From: Ophioceras dolichostomum
Taxonomy: Eukaryota > Ascomycota > Sordariomycetes > Magnaporthales > Ophioceraceae
Assembly: GCA_003049485.1 (NCBI GenBank)
Contig: PYST01000064.1
Coordinates: 39,858-103,857, forward strand
Length of the DNA stretch: 64,000 nucleotides
Reading direction: 5' to 3'
Within the stretch, counting starts at the first letter, position 1, and each line of letters begins with the position of its first letter. A program made the translations under genes and the position numbers. Shown one piece after another: positions 51,812-64,000 of the stretch. Below the pieces are notes generated by a model. It was not told the origin of the DNA and searched no databases. It saw nothing but the letters and a program-made list of their open reading frames with translations.

Positions 51812-53193
51812 TTCCAGTGGTAATTTCGGGAGGAGCCTTGCTGTCAATGTCAATGTAGTGAGGAGTCGAATGGTTAGTCGGGGAGGACTGGTGGTTGACC
51901 TCCCGCTTCCCTTGAGCCTCGAGCAGGAAGTGGTGATGACGACGAGGCGGCGGTCGGAGTGGTTCCTGATCAAAAGGAAAAGAAAAAAAGGCGAGAGGTT
52001 CACAGCCCGCAAGTGAATGGTGGAAGGACTGGTTCAAAAAAATTACTGAGTCCTGTGAGTCGCAGTCGAGAGGAAGGGCGCGAATTGATGGAACCAAAAA
52101 ATCTCCTTCGAGGCAGTCGAATTCCTGGCCCTTGCTGGGGTGGCGATACTACTATCCTGAAGAAAAGATCCAAGGAAGCGGCAAGCTTGCAGTTGCCTTG
52201 ATAGATCCAAAATTGATGGATAAATGAGGCAGGAGAACAGCGTTTCCAGGCTCGGTTTGGGAAGGAGCATGGATTTGAGGAAAGGACTACGTGCTCGCTC
52301 GACCTGATGGCAGTCGCATGCGAGCTCCTCGGGACTGAACACCAAAATTACGGCCGCAAATCGAACTGAAGTGCAATCCCAACTATGAGGACAGACCGTG
52401 ACCGCTTTCGGGGGCATTCGTTTTCGTCACCGTCGCCCACTCAAGTGACAGAGTAGAGCATAATGGGATGACTCCAACCACGAAGGACCCAATCCAAGTG
52501 CGACGGACATAGCAGAGCTACAGTATCAACACCAGCACCGAGCAACTCATCTTGAAGCCATCAGCCTGTTGAAGTGCATTCGCAGAAGGAAGCATTGCAG
52601 CTCAGCCGTCACTGGACTCCCAGTAGCCACAAGATGCAAAACGGAGACGCCTGCCGTTTCTGGATGGCGAGGGCGAGGCAAGTTCAGACGGCAAAAGAGC
52701 AATTCAGGAAGGGATAGCCCAAAAAGCGCCAAACTCAGCAGGATTAGGAGAGACAATATTCTTTGGCAGTCTCGACCTCCATCCCACACATATTGATCGA
52801 TCGCGTTGCATGTCCTCTGCGCTATTGCTGGACGAATGGTGAAGGCATCACGGAGTTGGAATGAGGTCGGAGGCTCCCAAATGATTGGCCATTCACCGAG
52901 GAAAGACCCACCCTCTAGCGTCGCGGCGCGAAGCTTGGCATTGTGTGACGTTCCTGGCATGGGCTGGATCTGGATGGTCTTACATCACCTGCCCAGGCAT
53001 CAATCTGTTGGTAGGTATCGCATGTGTTAGCCAGGCAATACAATGCGGACGTCGTTGTACGATGTGCAGTATATTGGAGCCGAATTCGAACCTAACCATC
53101 TTCGCGCCGAATTGCGCGACTCTGTGAACCACCCGACCAGGCAAACCAAGCAGAGTCCCCAATATATCCTGGCCTCCTGCCACCATCACCACC
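51812..53193. promoter_or_regulatory. divergent promoter between Mei2-like gene and SEC15
   Basis: About 1.4 kb separate the two starts, with no gene seen. The part next to the Mei2-like gene (51812-52100) reads open on the minus strand in frame with its first exon, but it looks like a 5' leader: T/C-rich, ending in a plausible ATG at 51811. Confidence 0.5.
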
Positions 53194-55844
53194 ATGCCTC
53201 GCAAAGTGCAGACTTACGATGACTATAATGTCGCTGTTCCCCAGGTAAAGCATTGTAACCCCCCTGCACTAGGCACTCCTTGCCTCGCCTCATCCAGTAG
53301 TCGCTAATACAGAAGCCCAGATCATCCTCGCCACGGCCGACAATGAATTCCTCGACCAGCTCATCCCCGTCCTTAAAGATGCTTCCCAGAGCGGCCGAAT
53401 GGGCTATCTCGTCCAGAGTTTCTCGTCATACGCCGAGGACCGCGAGGCCGACATCGAGACGATCGGCCTGACCAAACACGAGGAGTTTCTGGGGTCGGTA
53501 AACCAGCTGCAGAAAGTCCGCGAGGGCACCGTCGCCCTGACGGCGGAGATTCTAGAGCTGAACCAGTCGATCCAGTCGAGCACGGAGAAGCTGGCGGAGC
53601 AGAAGCAGGGGCTTGTCAACACCCGGGCGGTGCGGCAGAACATCGCCGACGCGGCAGATGCGCTCAAGGAGTCGCTCAAGATCCTGCACGCCGTCAACAA
53701 CGCGCACGACCTCATCCGCAAGAAGAAGTATTACGCGGCGCTCAAGTCCCTGGAGGACCTGCAGAACGAGTACCTCGTACCCATCATCCAGAATAAGTAC
53801 GCCACGCAGCACCGGCTCGCCGACCTGATCCAGAAGTCCATCCCCGCGTCCCAGAAGTCCATCTCGGAGGCGGTCATGACCGACCTGAACACATGGCTGT
53901 TCCGCATTCGCGAGACCTCGCAGTTCCTGGGTGAGGTGGCGTTCTACCACACCGAGATGCGCCGGACGCGCCAGCGCCAGCGCGTCGAGGCCAACGAATA
54001 CCTTGGTCGCTTCAAGCTCAACTCGGCCATCGAGCTGGTTTTTGATGAGAGCGAGGAGTTCGATGTGCTGGACAACGAAGAGTTGCAGGTCGACTTTACC
54101 CCGCTGTTCGAGTGTCTGCATATCCACGATGCCCTGGGCAAAATGGAGAAGTTCCGCTCCGATTATGCCGCTACAAGGCGGCAGCAGAAAGACCTGCTGA
54201 TGCCCAACTCGGTGGACCTGGAGTCGGACGACGAGTCGTCCTTGAGCAGTCTCCTGGAGGGTGTCGCCGGCTTTGCCATTATCGAGAAGGCTACAATGCA
54301 GCGGGTGCCCCAGCTGCGGTCCCCTGTGGACGTTGAGGAACTGTGGGATTCGATGTGTCGCACCGCCATCACGCTCATCTCTAAGGCCCTGAAGGAGGTC
54401 ACCAACGCGGAAGTCTTGCTCAAGATCAAGGTCGTGATCGCGCTGTTCATCCAGACCATGGAGGGTTGGGGCTACTCAGTGTCCATGCTGGATAACTTCC
54501 TGCTGACGCTGTTCGCCAAGTATGCTGAACTGCTTAAGCGCCGCTTCAGCGACGACTTCCAAGAGGTATGTCACTGTTTCCCATTTCGCGTTGGCATTCT
54601 ACAACCAACGCTGACCTTATCAATTCCCATAACCAGATCGTCTCTACGGACGACTACATGCCCATGGCTATTAATAACATGGAGGAGTACGAGAAGGTGG
54701 TCAACGTCAGCTGGTTTATTCCAGAGACCCCTGTCGAGAAGCTCAGCTTCCCATGCGTACTTCCCTTCTCGCAGATGTATCCTCTGTGCTGCATCGACAT
54801 ACGCAACTTCCTGAACCAGTTCTACTTCTTCTCGGATGACCACTTCCAGCACCCGAATGTCATCGACGAGACGTTGAGAAAGGTTTGTCCCCGCCCAGTC
54901 CAAGCACGTTGGTACTGATGCCACCTGCCCCCTACTGACACATGCATCCACAATCAGTCCTTGGACTCTCTCCTCACGGAGAAGGTGTGCCAGTCGCTGG
55001 TCGAGAGGCTCAACTCTCAGTATCTCGGCCAGATCGTCCAGATCCTCATCAACCTGGAGCACTTCGAAACGGCGTGCCAAGAGCTCGAACAGCTGCTCAT
55101 CAGGGCGCGCTCCTCTACCTCCGCCGGCGGACCCGTGACGCTGAGCGCCACGGAGCAGTTCCGCAGCAACAAAAAGACGGCCGAGAAGCGCATATTCGAG
55201 CTCGTGAACTCCAAGATCGACGACCTTGTCGACACGGCGGAGTACGAATGGATGTCGACGAAAGCACAGCTCGAGCCCAGCAACTTCATGCAGACACTGA
55301 CTCGATACCTGTCGAACATTATGAGCTCGACGCTCCTTGGTCTCCCCCGCGAGATCAAGGAGCTCATCTACTTCGATGCCCTGAGCCACGCGGCCGACAA
55401 GATCTTGGCACTGCCCATGTCGCCGGAGGTGAAGAAGATCAACCCCAACGGAGTCCAAGCGATGGAGACGGACGTGCGGTTCCTCATCGAGTTTGTAGAC
55501 AGCCTTGAGAATGCCTTCATGCTCCGACAGACTCTGGACGAGCTGCAACAAACCATCGAGCTCATGAAGTCCGGCAACAGTGACGAGTTTTTCGAGGCTG
55601 CCGTGCGGAACAAGAAGTACCCCCGAGTCAACGCGCTGAACGGGCCTGTACTCTTGGAGAAGTATGCGAGCCTCCTACCCTCGCTTTCTTTTTATTTTGT
55701 TCTTCTATATATTAATCAGGCCTACCTCTATCGATTACGGATGCTAACACCGTGTCTTCGCTCAGACTCACAAACACAGTGGAGAACCCTAACAAGGGTG
55801 CGGCGGCGCTTGCTGGCTTCTCATCCCGCTTCGGCTTCAGTTGA
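53194..55844 (+). CDS. SEC15: exocyst complex subunit SEC15
   Basis: Sec15 is the exocyst subunit that binds the Rab GTPase Sec4 on secretory vesicles and links it to tethering at growing tips. Five exons, 53194-53244, 53321-54565, 54637-54882, 54958-55661 and 55766-55844, give 774 residues with phase kept at every junction. The start MPRKVQTYDDYNVAVPQ and the following ATADNEFLDQLIPVLKDAS and GRMGYLVQSFSSYAEDREADI are typical of fungal Sec15. The N-terminal third is coiled coil (about 70-150). The C-terminal half is the helical domain, with STDDYMPMAINN and LPFSQMYPLCCIDIRNFLNQF. The last intron uses a GTATGC donor, a GCTAAC branch point and a CAG acceptor, giving the short ending SSRFGFS; reading through it gives a longer unrelated tail. 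Confidence 0.95.
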
Positions 55845-56408
55845 GCGCCTCTTTTTCATTCGCGAGCAATCCCACAGATGCATTCACAAGACGGACGTAA
55901 CAGCCGGCGCGGCGCAATTCATTTGCACATTCGTCAACACGTCGAAGAAACAAACTATGATATCCATACCCGGCAGCATGCGTGGGTGGAATGGGAATGG
56001 ATGCGAATCCTCAACTCTCGTCGGCGCTCGACCCAACCAACCCAACCAAAAACCTATCCCAATATATGCCATTTATACGCCAAAGCCTTGGCTATCCCGC
56101 GCACATGATTCAACCCGGCCCGGCAGAAGCATTTCATAAAATATCCCGTTGCTATGCTTTCCTTTCTTAGGAACCACGCCAGCGAAGGATCTCACCAACC
56201 AAGTTCCGAGGACTGTTCACTGTTCGACAGTTTTTCTTTTTCATATCTTCTGAATTCCCCTCCCGTCGCGCCCAGCGTCGACATTTTTCTCATTGTTCGA
56301 CCACTGCGCCGACGACGGCACGAACTGCGGAAACTGCTCCGCAGCCAAGAGCGAACCAATACACGTTGTTTTTACTGGTGCTACTGGACACGGGAATGAA
56401 CGGAACGG
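55845..56408. other. convergent region between SEC15 and HAP5
   Basis: No separate gene was seen. On the minus strand it may contain the last short exon of HAP5. One option joins at the acceptor near 56320 and ends at the stop 56243-56241, adding a tail that begins FPQFVPSSAQW. Confidence 0.45.
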
Positions 56409-57548
56409 TTAGAACAGAGCAAGCAAGAACAAGAATCGGAACGAATCAGGGGAAAGAGCGCCACTCACTTGTTGCGGTTGCATCCCATAGCCTTGGTACA
56501 TGCTAGGGTCCATGGACTCGTACATGGTCTGCTGCGGCTGGCTGTACGCCGCCGCGGACGGGCCGGGCGGAACTTGGCCAGGGTACATGTTGGAGGCATC
56601 GCGGTAGTCCCCAGAGCCCATCGTGTGGCCGCTTATGCCGTATTCGGCCGCGGGCATGTGGTTCTGGGGGATCTGCGACTGCCCAGGCGCGTTGGTGACA
56701 CCGGCGGCCGCGGCGGCAGCGGCAGCGGCAGCGCCGGCCTGGCCCGTGGCACGCTTGGTGTGGCTGGCCGCCTCCTCCCGAGGGACGATGTCGATTAGAA
56801 AATCGAACATGTCCGACTTAGCCAGGGCGGAGGCGATGTCGGACCGCTGTAGGGTCCGCCGCTTGTTCTCCTCGGCGTGGATCCAGGCGCGCATGGTCAG
56901 CTCGGTGATGAAGATGTCGCAGCCCTTGGCGAAGAGGATGGGCGCTTCAGCCGAGATCATCTTGACCTCTGGGTCCGCCTTCATGACTTTCTTTATTCTG
57001 GCCAGGGGCAGCTGGTGCATCTTGTAGTCATGGCTGTCGCTCTCGAGGTGGTTGATAGTCTGCTGCCAGTACGTAGTGAGGATGTCCTTGTACTGGCCTT
57101 GCAGGCCTTGGTGGACCTAGATGCATTGCGGAGGTGCCAGTTAGCAACGGTATCCAGTCGGCCGCACTGGTCGAAATAGGAGTGCTCGCAGCAGAGCATG
57201 GCAACAGGGAATAAATCGTCGAACATACATTCGCCCAGGGTCCGGTGTACAGCTCCGATGGCGCAAAGCCTTGTTGAGATAGCTGTGAAGCGTTTGGTTA
57301 GTCGGGCGGGTCACGGCTGGGGACAGGTCGCACTGTGCAACGAACCGCCAAACTTGCGCCTGCAGATCGCGAAACGTCAGTTATTAGCACCAGCTTAATT
57401 TTTTCTTTCGTTCATTTTCTTTTAATTTCGTCGCTTCTTGTGCACCAATGCAAGGAAACTCACCATAGTGGCCACCGTTGCTGGTGTCGTAAACAGCCTG
57501 CGTCCTGTTCTGTTGAGCTTGGGAGCTCGCCGGGTTGTGGGCGTCCAT
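56409..57548 (-). CDS. HAP5: CCAAT-binding factor subunit HAP5 (NF-YC, HapE)
   Basis: This is the histone-fold subunit of the heterotrimeric CCAAT-binding complex, pairing with HAP3 and recruiting HAP2. Exons are 57548-57464, a short 57359-57346 (14 bases, donor uncertain), 57282-57229 and 57116-56469, giving about 267 residues before the 3' end is considered. The core reads [22 protein letters not shown], then [39 protein letters not shown] and [27 protein letters not shown], all typical of NF-YC. Then follow a poly-Ala run and a Tyr/Gln/Met-rich tail. At 56468 there is a GTGAGT donor. If it is used with the nearby CTAAC branch point and CCAG acceptor, the next codon is TAG, so the protein ends MQPQQ. 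If unspliced, the frame stops at 56409. The second exon is also less certain. Confidence 0.85.
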
Positions 57549-58631
57549 GATGGGCGATGGTGGTGGGGCGGGGCGCGTGCGTTGACGATTAACTATCGGC
57601 ACTGGATCGCGGGGATTTGGGCAGCGACGTCAGAGCCTCGAGAGCGGAAGATGGGATGCTGTCAGTCGCAAGGGGCCTCGCGATGACAGGACTCGGCAAG
57701 GAACTTGTGAGTTTGTGCTGCGCAGACTCGGATTTCTGCCCGAGCCTGGCGCTTTTCAGTCAGCACAACGGGAACTGCCATTTTTATCTGGCAAACAAGG
57801 CTGCCAACAGCGCCGGGATCTTCTTGGGGAGGCATTTGTTTACTTAGTGAACCACGGCACAGCTCGTCGACCAGGGGGTCGCTTTCTGTTTGCTCGGACG
57901 AGAGGCTCGAAAACTGATTGGCGGTATTGATTGGTCGGAGGCGAAGCAGAGGCAGCGAATGGGTGGAGTTTAAAATAAAAAAGGCGGACTTTCTGAGCGT
58001 TTGCTTGCCACTGGAGCCACCCGTCAGGTCGAGTGATTGGCGAGAAATAAAATCAGAATGACTGGAATGGATTGATGCGACTGGCTTGTTTGAGGAGGGG
58101 GCAGGTTTTTTGGGCAGGCGAAAGCGGCGGCGGGCTTGCTTGCACTGACTTAAACCACTTACCGGCGAACTTTCTTGGTCATGTAAGTCTGGGGAAAATC
58201 AGCGACACACACCCACGTTTCTTTCAAGAGAGAAACAATATTATCGGCAAATGAAACAAGAAGAAGTTGTATACGGATAAGATGAAGCTTTCAAGAGAGA
58301 GCGGTCAGCGAACAGGTTTTGAAAGGTTGGGCATCAGTCGAACTGCCTGTGGCCTGTGGCTCAGCCAGAGCAGCAGCAGCCCAACCCGACCGCCAACTGG
58401 CACTCCCCAGCCTCAGATGATTGTTGCGTGCCTCAGGCAACAATAACGATTGACGGGACATATTCAGTATCTCCACGTGATCTACCCGCGAAGCCCGGAC
58501 CATGCCCCCACTTCGGCTTGATGCTTCAAAATGTTCCAGAACTTTTTTTCTGTTCAGCTTTTTCCCTAGCTTGCTCTCGACATCTTGTACGGAACATCGC
58601 TCCGGATTCCCACCAAGACTATCTTGTCACC
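57549..58631. promoter_or_regulatory. divergent promoter between HAP5 and FCF2
   Basis: About 1.1 kb separate the two starts, with no gene seen. Several short open frames run across it but none shows domain or splice support. Both leaders are probably here. Confidence 0.5.
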
Positions 58632-59555
58632 ATGACCACCGGGGACGTTGGGCTCTCCGATGAGGAGAAGTGGATTGACGACCTCCTTTCGCAGGCAGAG
58701 CGACGCCTCTCTGCTCAGGGAAAGGGCGAGGAGGTAGCCGTTGCTGCTTCGCAGAGCAAGCAGGGAAGCCGGGGAAAGCAGAGCTTGACTATCGTCAAAG
58801 CTCCCCGACCGACGAAGAGTCATAGCGACAGGGATTCCAAGAAAAAGGAAGAGCTGACCGTGCGAATACCCCAACTGCCTGGGAAGAAGAAAAAGGTACG
58901 TCCAGGCCTTGTCATGTGTGACAAATCCTATCACATCTACGACCCTCACTCGACTCGACATGCAATCCAGTTGCAACAACAACCTGATGAAAACTTTCCC
59001 AATCTTTTCCATGAAGCAACGAGATATCCCGTTATGGGAGAAGCTCTTGCGCCAAGATGATTTTCTATATCATAGTTACTCTGACTCTCACGAACAACAC
59101 ACCGCTTTGAATTCATATCGTCGACGGGGGCCTCCAGTGACATTGACTGACCGTGGATATGTGCTCCCGCCGGCAAACAGGAAAATGAGGACGATACTGG
59201 CAAGAACTGGTTCAACATGCCCCGGACAAAGGTCACTCCAGAGCTGTTGCGCGACCTGAAGCTCCTTCGCATGAGGGACGTCCTCAACCCCAAGCAGTTC
59301 TTCCGCAAGGACGGACGCACTGCCCTTGTCCCGACCTTCTCACAGGTCGGAACCCTGATCGAGGGCGCGACCGAGTCCTCCAGCCACCGCCTGACCAGGA
59401 AGGAGAGGAAGAGGACCCTTGCGGAAGAGGTGTTGGCCTCGAGTGACGTGGTCGCCAAGTTCAAGACTCGGTACAACGAGATCCAGACCCGGAAGATGAG
59501 CGGCAAGAAGGCTCACTACAAGAAACTCGTGGCTCAGCGACGCAAAGGGCGATGA
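58632..59555 (+). CDS. FCF2: rRNA-processing protein FCF2
   Basis: Fcf2 is a nucleolar protein needed for early pre-rRNA cleavages that make 18S rRNA (homologue of the C-terminal part of animal DNTTIP2/TDIF2). Two exons, 58632-58895 and 59181-59555, give 212 residues. The donor is GTACGT and the acceptor follows GGCAAACAG; the intron is 285 bases. The first exon has a Lys-rich nuclear-signal-like stretch ending GKKKK. The second carries the family core: NWFNMPRTKVTPELLRDLKLLRMRDVLNPKQFFRK, here split as NWFNMPRT, LKLLRMRDVL and NPKQFFRKD, followed by VGTLIEGATE and RKERKRTLAEEVL. It ends with a basic tail. The length matches yeast Fcf2 (217). Confidence 0.92.
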
Positions 59556-60272
59556 AGCACAGCGACTTGAGTGTTCCACGAGAAGGATCATCTCGCCGGT
59601 CATCTCTTGACGCCCTTGACGCCAAGTCAGATGCCTTATGACGCGCGCACAACACTTCGCGGGAAGCCAGCTCACGCGAGCGCATGGGCATGTGAGGTGT
59701 CGTGTCGGGCGGGCCGACCAGCAATGAGCTGGGGCGGGCTGTCAGACGGGGATGTGCCCTTGAAGTCTCCACAGCCTCACATCTGCGTTCACAACAGATG
59801 GGCAGGTGCCAGTTCCAGCCAAGCTGAAAGAGGCCGTTGAGCAGGCCCTGCCCGAGGTAAGACGCATCGGAACCCTCGCCTCAATTCTCCCCTTGCCAAG
59901 ACACCCATCAGGATAATCTTGGGCTATGCTACACGGTGGACTGTAGATGGGGGACGGAATCACAGGTAGACGATAGGCGTCAGCTAGTATGGATTGCCTC
60001 ATGCGCCAAACTACAATAAATATAGACAATAAAAGCACTGGATGAATATCTACGAACTTAGTACATCTTTGACTGTATGGTGAGGGCTCGAATTTGTGTG
60101 TGAACCAGCGGTCGATTCAACCGCAGTTGAGTGATGCACAGTGCAAAGAAAATATCTTATCGATAAGGAGTTGTCCCTTGGCAATCATCAGCCTCATGGT
60201 GCAGAAAATGTGAGCTCTCCGAGCCGAGAGATCTTAGGGCCCGAAAATTAACGATCCAAAGTCGATGCAACG
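59556..60272. other. intergenic region, with one exon-like block
   Basis: This holds the FCF2 3' flank and the RSM10 promoter. A 51-base block at 59806-59856 lies between a CAG and a GTAAGA and reads as VPVPAKLKEAVEQALPE. I could not connect it to any gene, so I do not call it coding. Confidence 0.45.
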
Positions 60273-61401
60273 ATGAGGGCACCGCCATTAACGCAGCCAG
60301 CGCGGCAATTGCTGCAGGGCCGTCTGGTAGGCAATCTTCCAACCCTTCTATGCTTTAGATCAATCGTTTCTAACATTGGGTGGAGTTGTTCCATGCAGCT
60401 GGCGCCGGCGACGGGCCCATTTCAATATGCCGCGGCTTCTAGGTTATGGCCTCAACAATCACGGCTAAACAGCTCAGTGTACGTGCAACTGGCCTCCTGG
60501 CTCTATTCTCTATGCAATTGCACCCAGACTATGCTAACCTTATGCTAACCCTCGCTTGCAGGCCGCCAACATCATCATCAGAGTGAGCCCTCGAGTACCC
60601 GAGATCAGCCTTGTACGCAACACGTCCTCCTTTGACAGTCCACTAACCCGGCCCATCATCTCCTCCTCTCCTCGTCCCAAGGACCGAACCCACCCCCGAA
60701 GCCACTGCCGCCGAGGCCACCTCCGATGCGGCCGCTACACTCGAAGATGAGAAATACCCCCGATACCCACGCACCCTGCAGGCGTTCAACCTGCAGCCGC
60801 TCCGGCGCAAGGCCAAGTACGGCGTGCCGATGTGCGACCTGCAGCTCCGGGCCTACAGCCCCCGCCCCCTCGAGTTCTTCAGCGACTTCGCGCTGCGGGC
60901 GGCCTACTTCCTCAACCTGCCCGCGACCGGGCCCGTGTCCCTCCCGCGCATCACGCAGCGCTGGACCGTGCCCCGCTCTCACTTCATCTTCAAGAAGTCG
61001 CAGGAGAACTACGAGCGCATCACGATGCGCCGCCTGATCCAGATCCGCGACGGCCACCCGGAGTCGGTGCAGATCTGGCTCGCCTTCCTGCAGAAGCACG
61101 CGTGGCCCGGCATAGGGATGAAGGCTAACATGTGGGAGTTTGGCGCGCTGGGTGAGTTTATTTGTGCCCACGTTATCTACTGAGCAAGACTCTATAGATG
61201 TGACGAGAGTTGGAATGTTGACAACATGTGCTTCTAGACGCTGGGAAGGAGCTGGACGAGGCCTCCAAGGCTACAGCCGAGGCTCTAGAGGAGAGATGGG
61301 CACACTTGGCACAGGGGCCGGCGTCGGAAGCCATCGACTCTGTGGAGAAGGTCGAAGAGCTCATGAAGATCGAGAGGGTGAGGGCGACAGGTGGGAGATA
61401 G
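60273..61401 (+). CDS. RSM10: mitochondrial small-subunit ribosomal protein uS10m
   Basis: This is a component of the head of the mitochondrial small ribosomal subunit. Five exons, 60273-60326, 60399-60478, 60562-60582, 60682-61151 and 61238-61401, give 262 residues with phase kept throughout. The N-terminus is a mitochondrial-type presequence (MRAPPLTQPARQLLQGR, then SRLWPQQSRLNSS). The S10 domain is clear: YGVPMCDLQLRAYSPRPLEFFSDFALRAAYFLNLP, read here as CDLQLRAYS, FFSDFALRAAYFLNLP, RWTVPRSHFIFKKSQENYER and RLIQIRDGHPESVQIWLAFLQ. The C-terminal exon is helical and charged. The first intron (72 bases, TCTAAC branch) is in frame without a stop; reading through it allows an alternative start at 60393. 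Exon 3 is a 21-base micro-exon. The next acceptor is an unusual AAG, and phase fixes it. Confidence 0.88.
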
Positions 61402-61922
61402 AACGAGGCCGGCTGTATATGAAAGCAAGTCCTTCAGATCCATTAGGGAGACTATCATCATCTGTATATGTATATGTACACCATCTACAAGCAATATTGC
61501 TTGCTGTTGCTTGCTGCTGTTGTCGAAGAGTGAACCAGGCACAGTATGAGGGAGCTGTTTGAACTGTTTGAATCTGTCACGAATGTGCATGCTTCCTAAC
61601 CAGCCGCCAGAGGCGTTTATTCCATTGACGCAACCGGATGAAAACGGGAGCTTTGCCCTCTACGCTCGCAGAATTAAAATCATAAATGGATCCCGTAAAA
61701 TCCAAAAGGGACGAAAAGGGACCAGAGTCGGAGTTTTCCGGTGGGTGGGATGTGATGTGGGATATTGCAAAGTCGACTTCCTGAAATTTCGCACTGTATT
61801 GCTTTTTCAGTGCCACGCCACTCTCGAGGTGCGCTCACTTACACTGCTAGCACACTGCAGACAAGAAGAGAATAAGGTGCCATAAAGCCAAGGATCTGCA
61901 CATCCCAAATATTTGAGTCTCC
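61402..61922. other. intergenic region between RSM10 and MSW1
   Basis: About 520 bases with no gene seen; they include the 3' UTR of RSM10 and the MSW1 promoter. The two genes are co-directional. Confidence 0.55.
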
Positions 61923-63554
<1,632 letters not shown>

Positions 63555-64000
63555 GTTGTTGTTTCGATCAAGTGAGTGAGTGCTCGGAGGTAGGGCGCTG
63601 CCCCATGTACACATAGAAAAAAACCACCTTGTATGTTCTGTGTACGGTAGTATTTACACTGGTTGTTTTTCTCGGGATCAGAGCATCATAGATGAGAGCA
63701 CTGCGGATACCATTATCTGGCCCAATTTTCTTCTTTTTGTGTACCAGAGACCACCTAGATACCAGAGGACGAAGATGAACTCTATCTTCTGCCTAGGCAA
63801 AGGTTCACGATGATAACCCATTTTTTCTCCTCACCGCTGTAAGTCCCAAACGGAGACGCCCCAAGCGATGCCTGGTTGAAGGATGAATAACACTTTTACA
63901 ACCCCACGCCATCAATCCATCAATGGCCTTTCTGTCCTCTCTCTGTGCAAGGTTGACAGCACAGCACTTTCAAGAGGCATAGGCAAAGCTCGACCCCCTG
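63555..64000. other. 3' flank of MSW1 to window end
   Basis: No gene was seen in the last 446 bases. The sequence is AT-richer than the gene, as expected for a 3' UTR and intergenic DNA. Confidence 0.5.

Noticed and set aside
55662..56139. Longer C-terminus of SEC15 by reading through the last intron
   Set aside because: The donor GTATGC, GCTAAC branch point and CAG acceptor give a short ending typical of Sec15; the read-through tail has no family resemblance.

Overview
This window looks like nuclear DNA of a filamentous ascomycete (Pezizomycotina, most likely a Sordariomycete; this is an inference). The genes are GC-rich and single. They are cut by short introns with GTAAGT/GTGAGT-type donors and CTAAC-like branch points close to a CAG/TAG acceptor. 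Seventeen protein genes can be supported. I rebuilt their exons by hand by checking that reading phase carries across each junction. I recognised no tRNA, rRNA, transposon, CRISPR array or bacterial-type operon.

Layout. Positions 1-8340 hold no gene I can support. From 8.3 to 17.5 kb two co-directional genes encode START-like lipid-binding proteins: a SIP3/LAM-type BAR-PH-VASt protein, and a DUF3074 protein with a coiled coil. The last intron of the first carries a 763-bp nearly pure CT repeat. From 17.8 to 25 kb an eight-exon TRM732/THADA tRNA-methylation partner (minus) diverges from TIM23, the mitochondrial import channel (plus). From 25.8 to 36.7 kb lie an unrecognised conserved-looking protein, a Pro/Gln/Ala-rich unknown, dephospho-CoA kinase (CAB5), and a long disordered protein rich in Trp-Gly motifs. 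From 38.5 to 48 kb lie eIF5 (minus), a solitary cytochrome P450 (minus) and a SUN-domain SLP1-like ER protein (plus). From 48.9 to 55.8 kb a twelve-exon Mei2-type RNA-binding protein (minus) diverges from exocyst SEC15 (plus). From 56.4 to 63.6 kb lie HAP5/NF-YC (minus) and then three plus-strand genes: FCF2 (rRNA processing), mitochondrial ribosomal protein uS10m (RSM10) and mitochondrial tryptophanyl-tRNA synthetase (MSW1).

How the genes relate. Most are housekeeping genes for membrane lipid handling, tRNA modification, translation, secretion and mitochondrial biogenesis. RSM10 and MSW1 both serve mitochondrial translation, and SIP3-like and DUF3074 both carry START-like folds. There is no sign of a secondary-metabolite cluster around the P450.

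The strongest unusual signals are the giant CT tract inside a functional intron, the Trp-Gly-rich protein that resembles Argonaute-hook proteins, the run of micro-exons across the Mei2 RRM, several stop-free introns whose length is a multiple of three, and the empty 8.3 kb on the left. I found no clear evidence of a wholly new multi-gene system.
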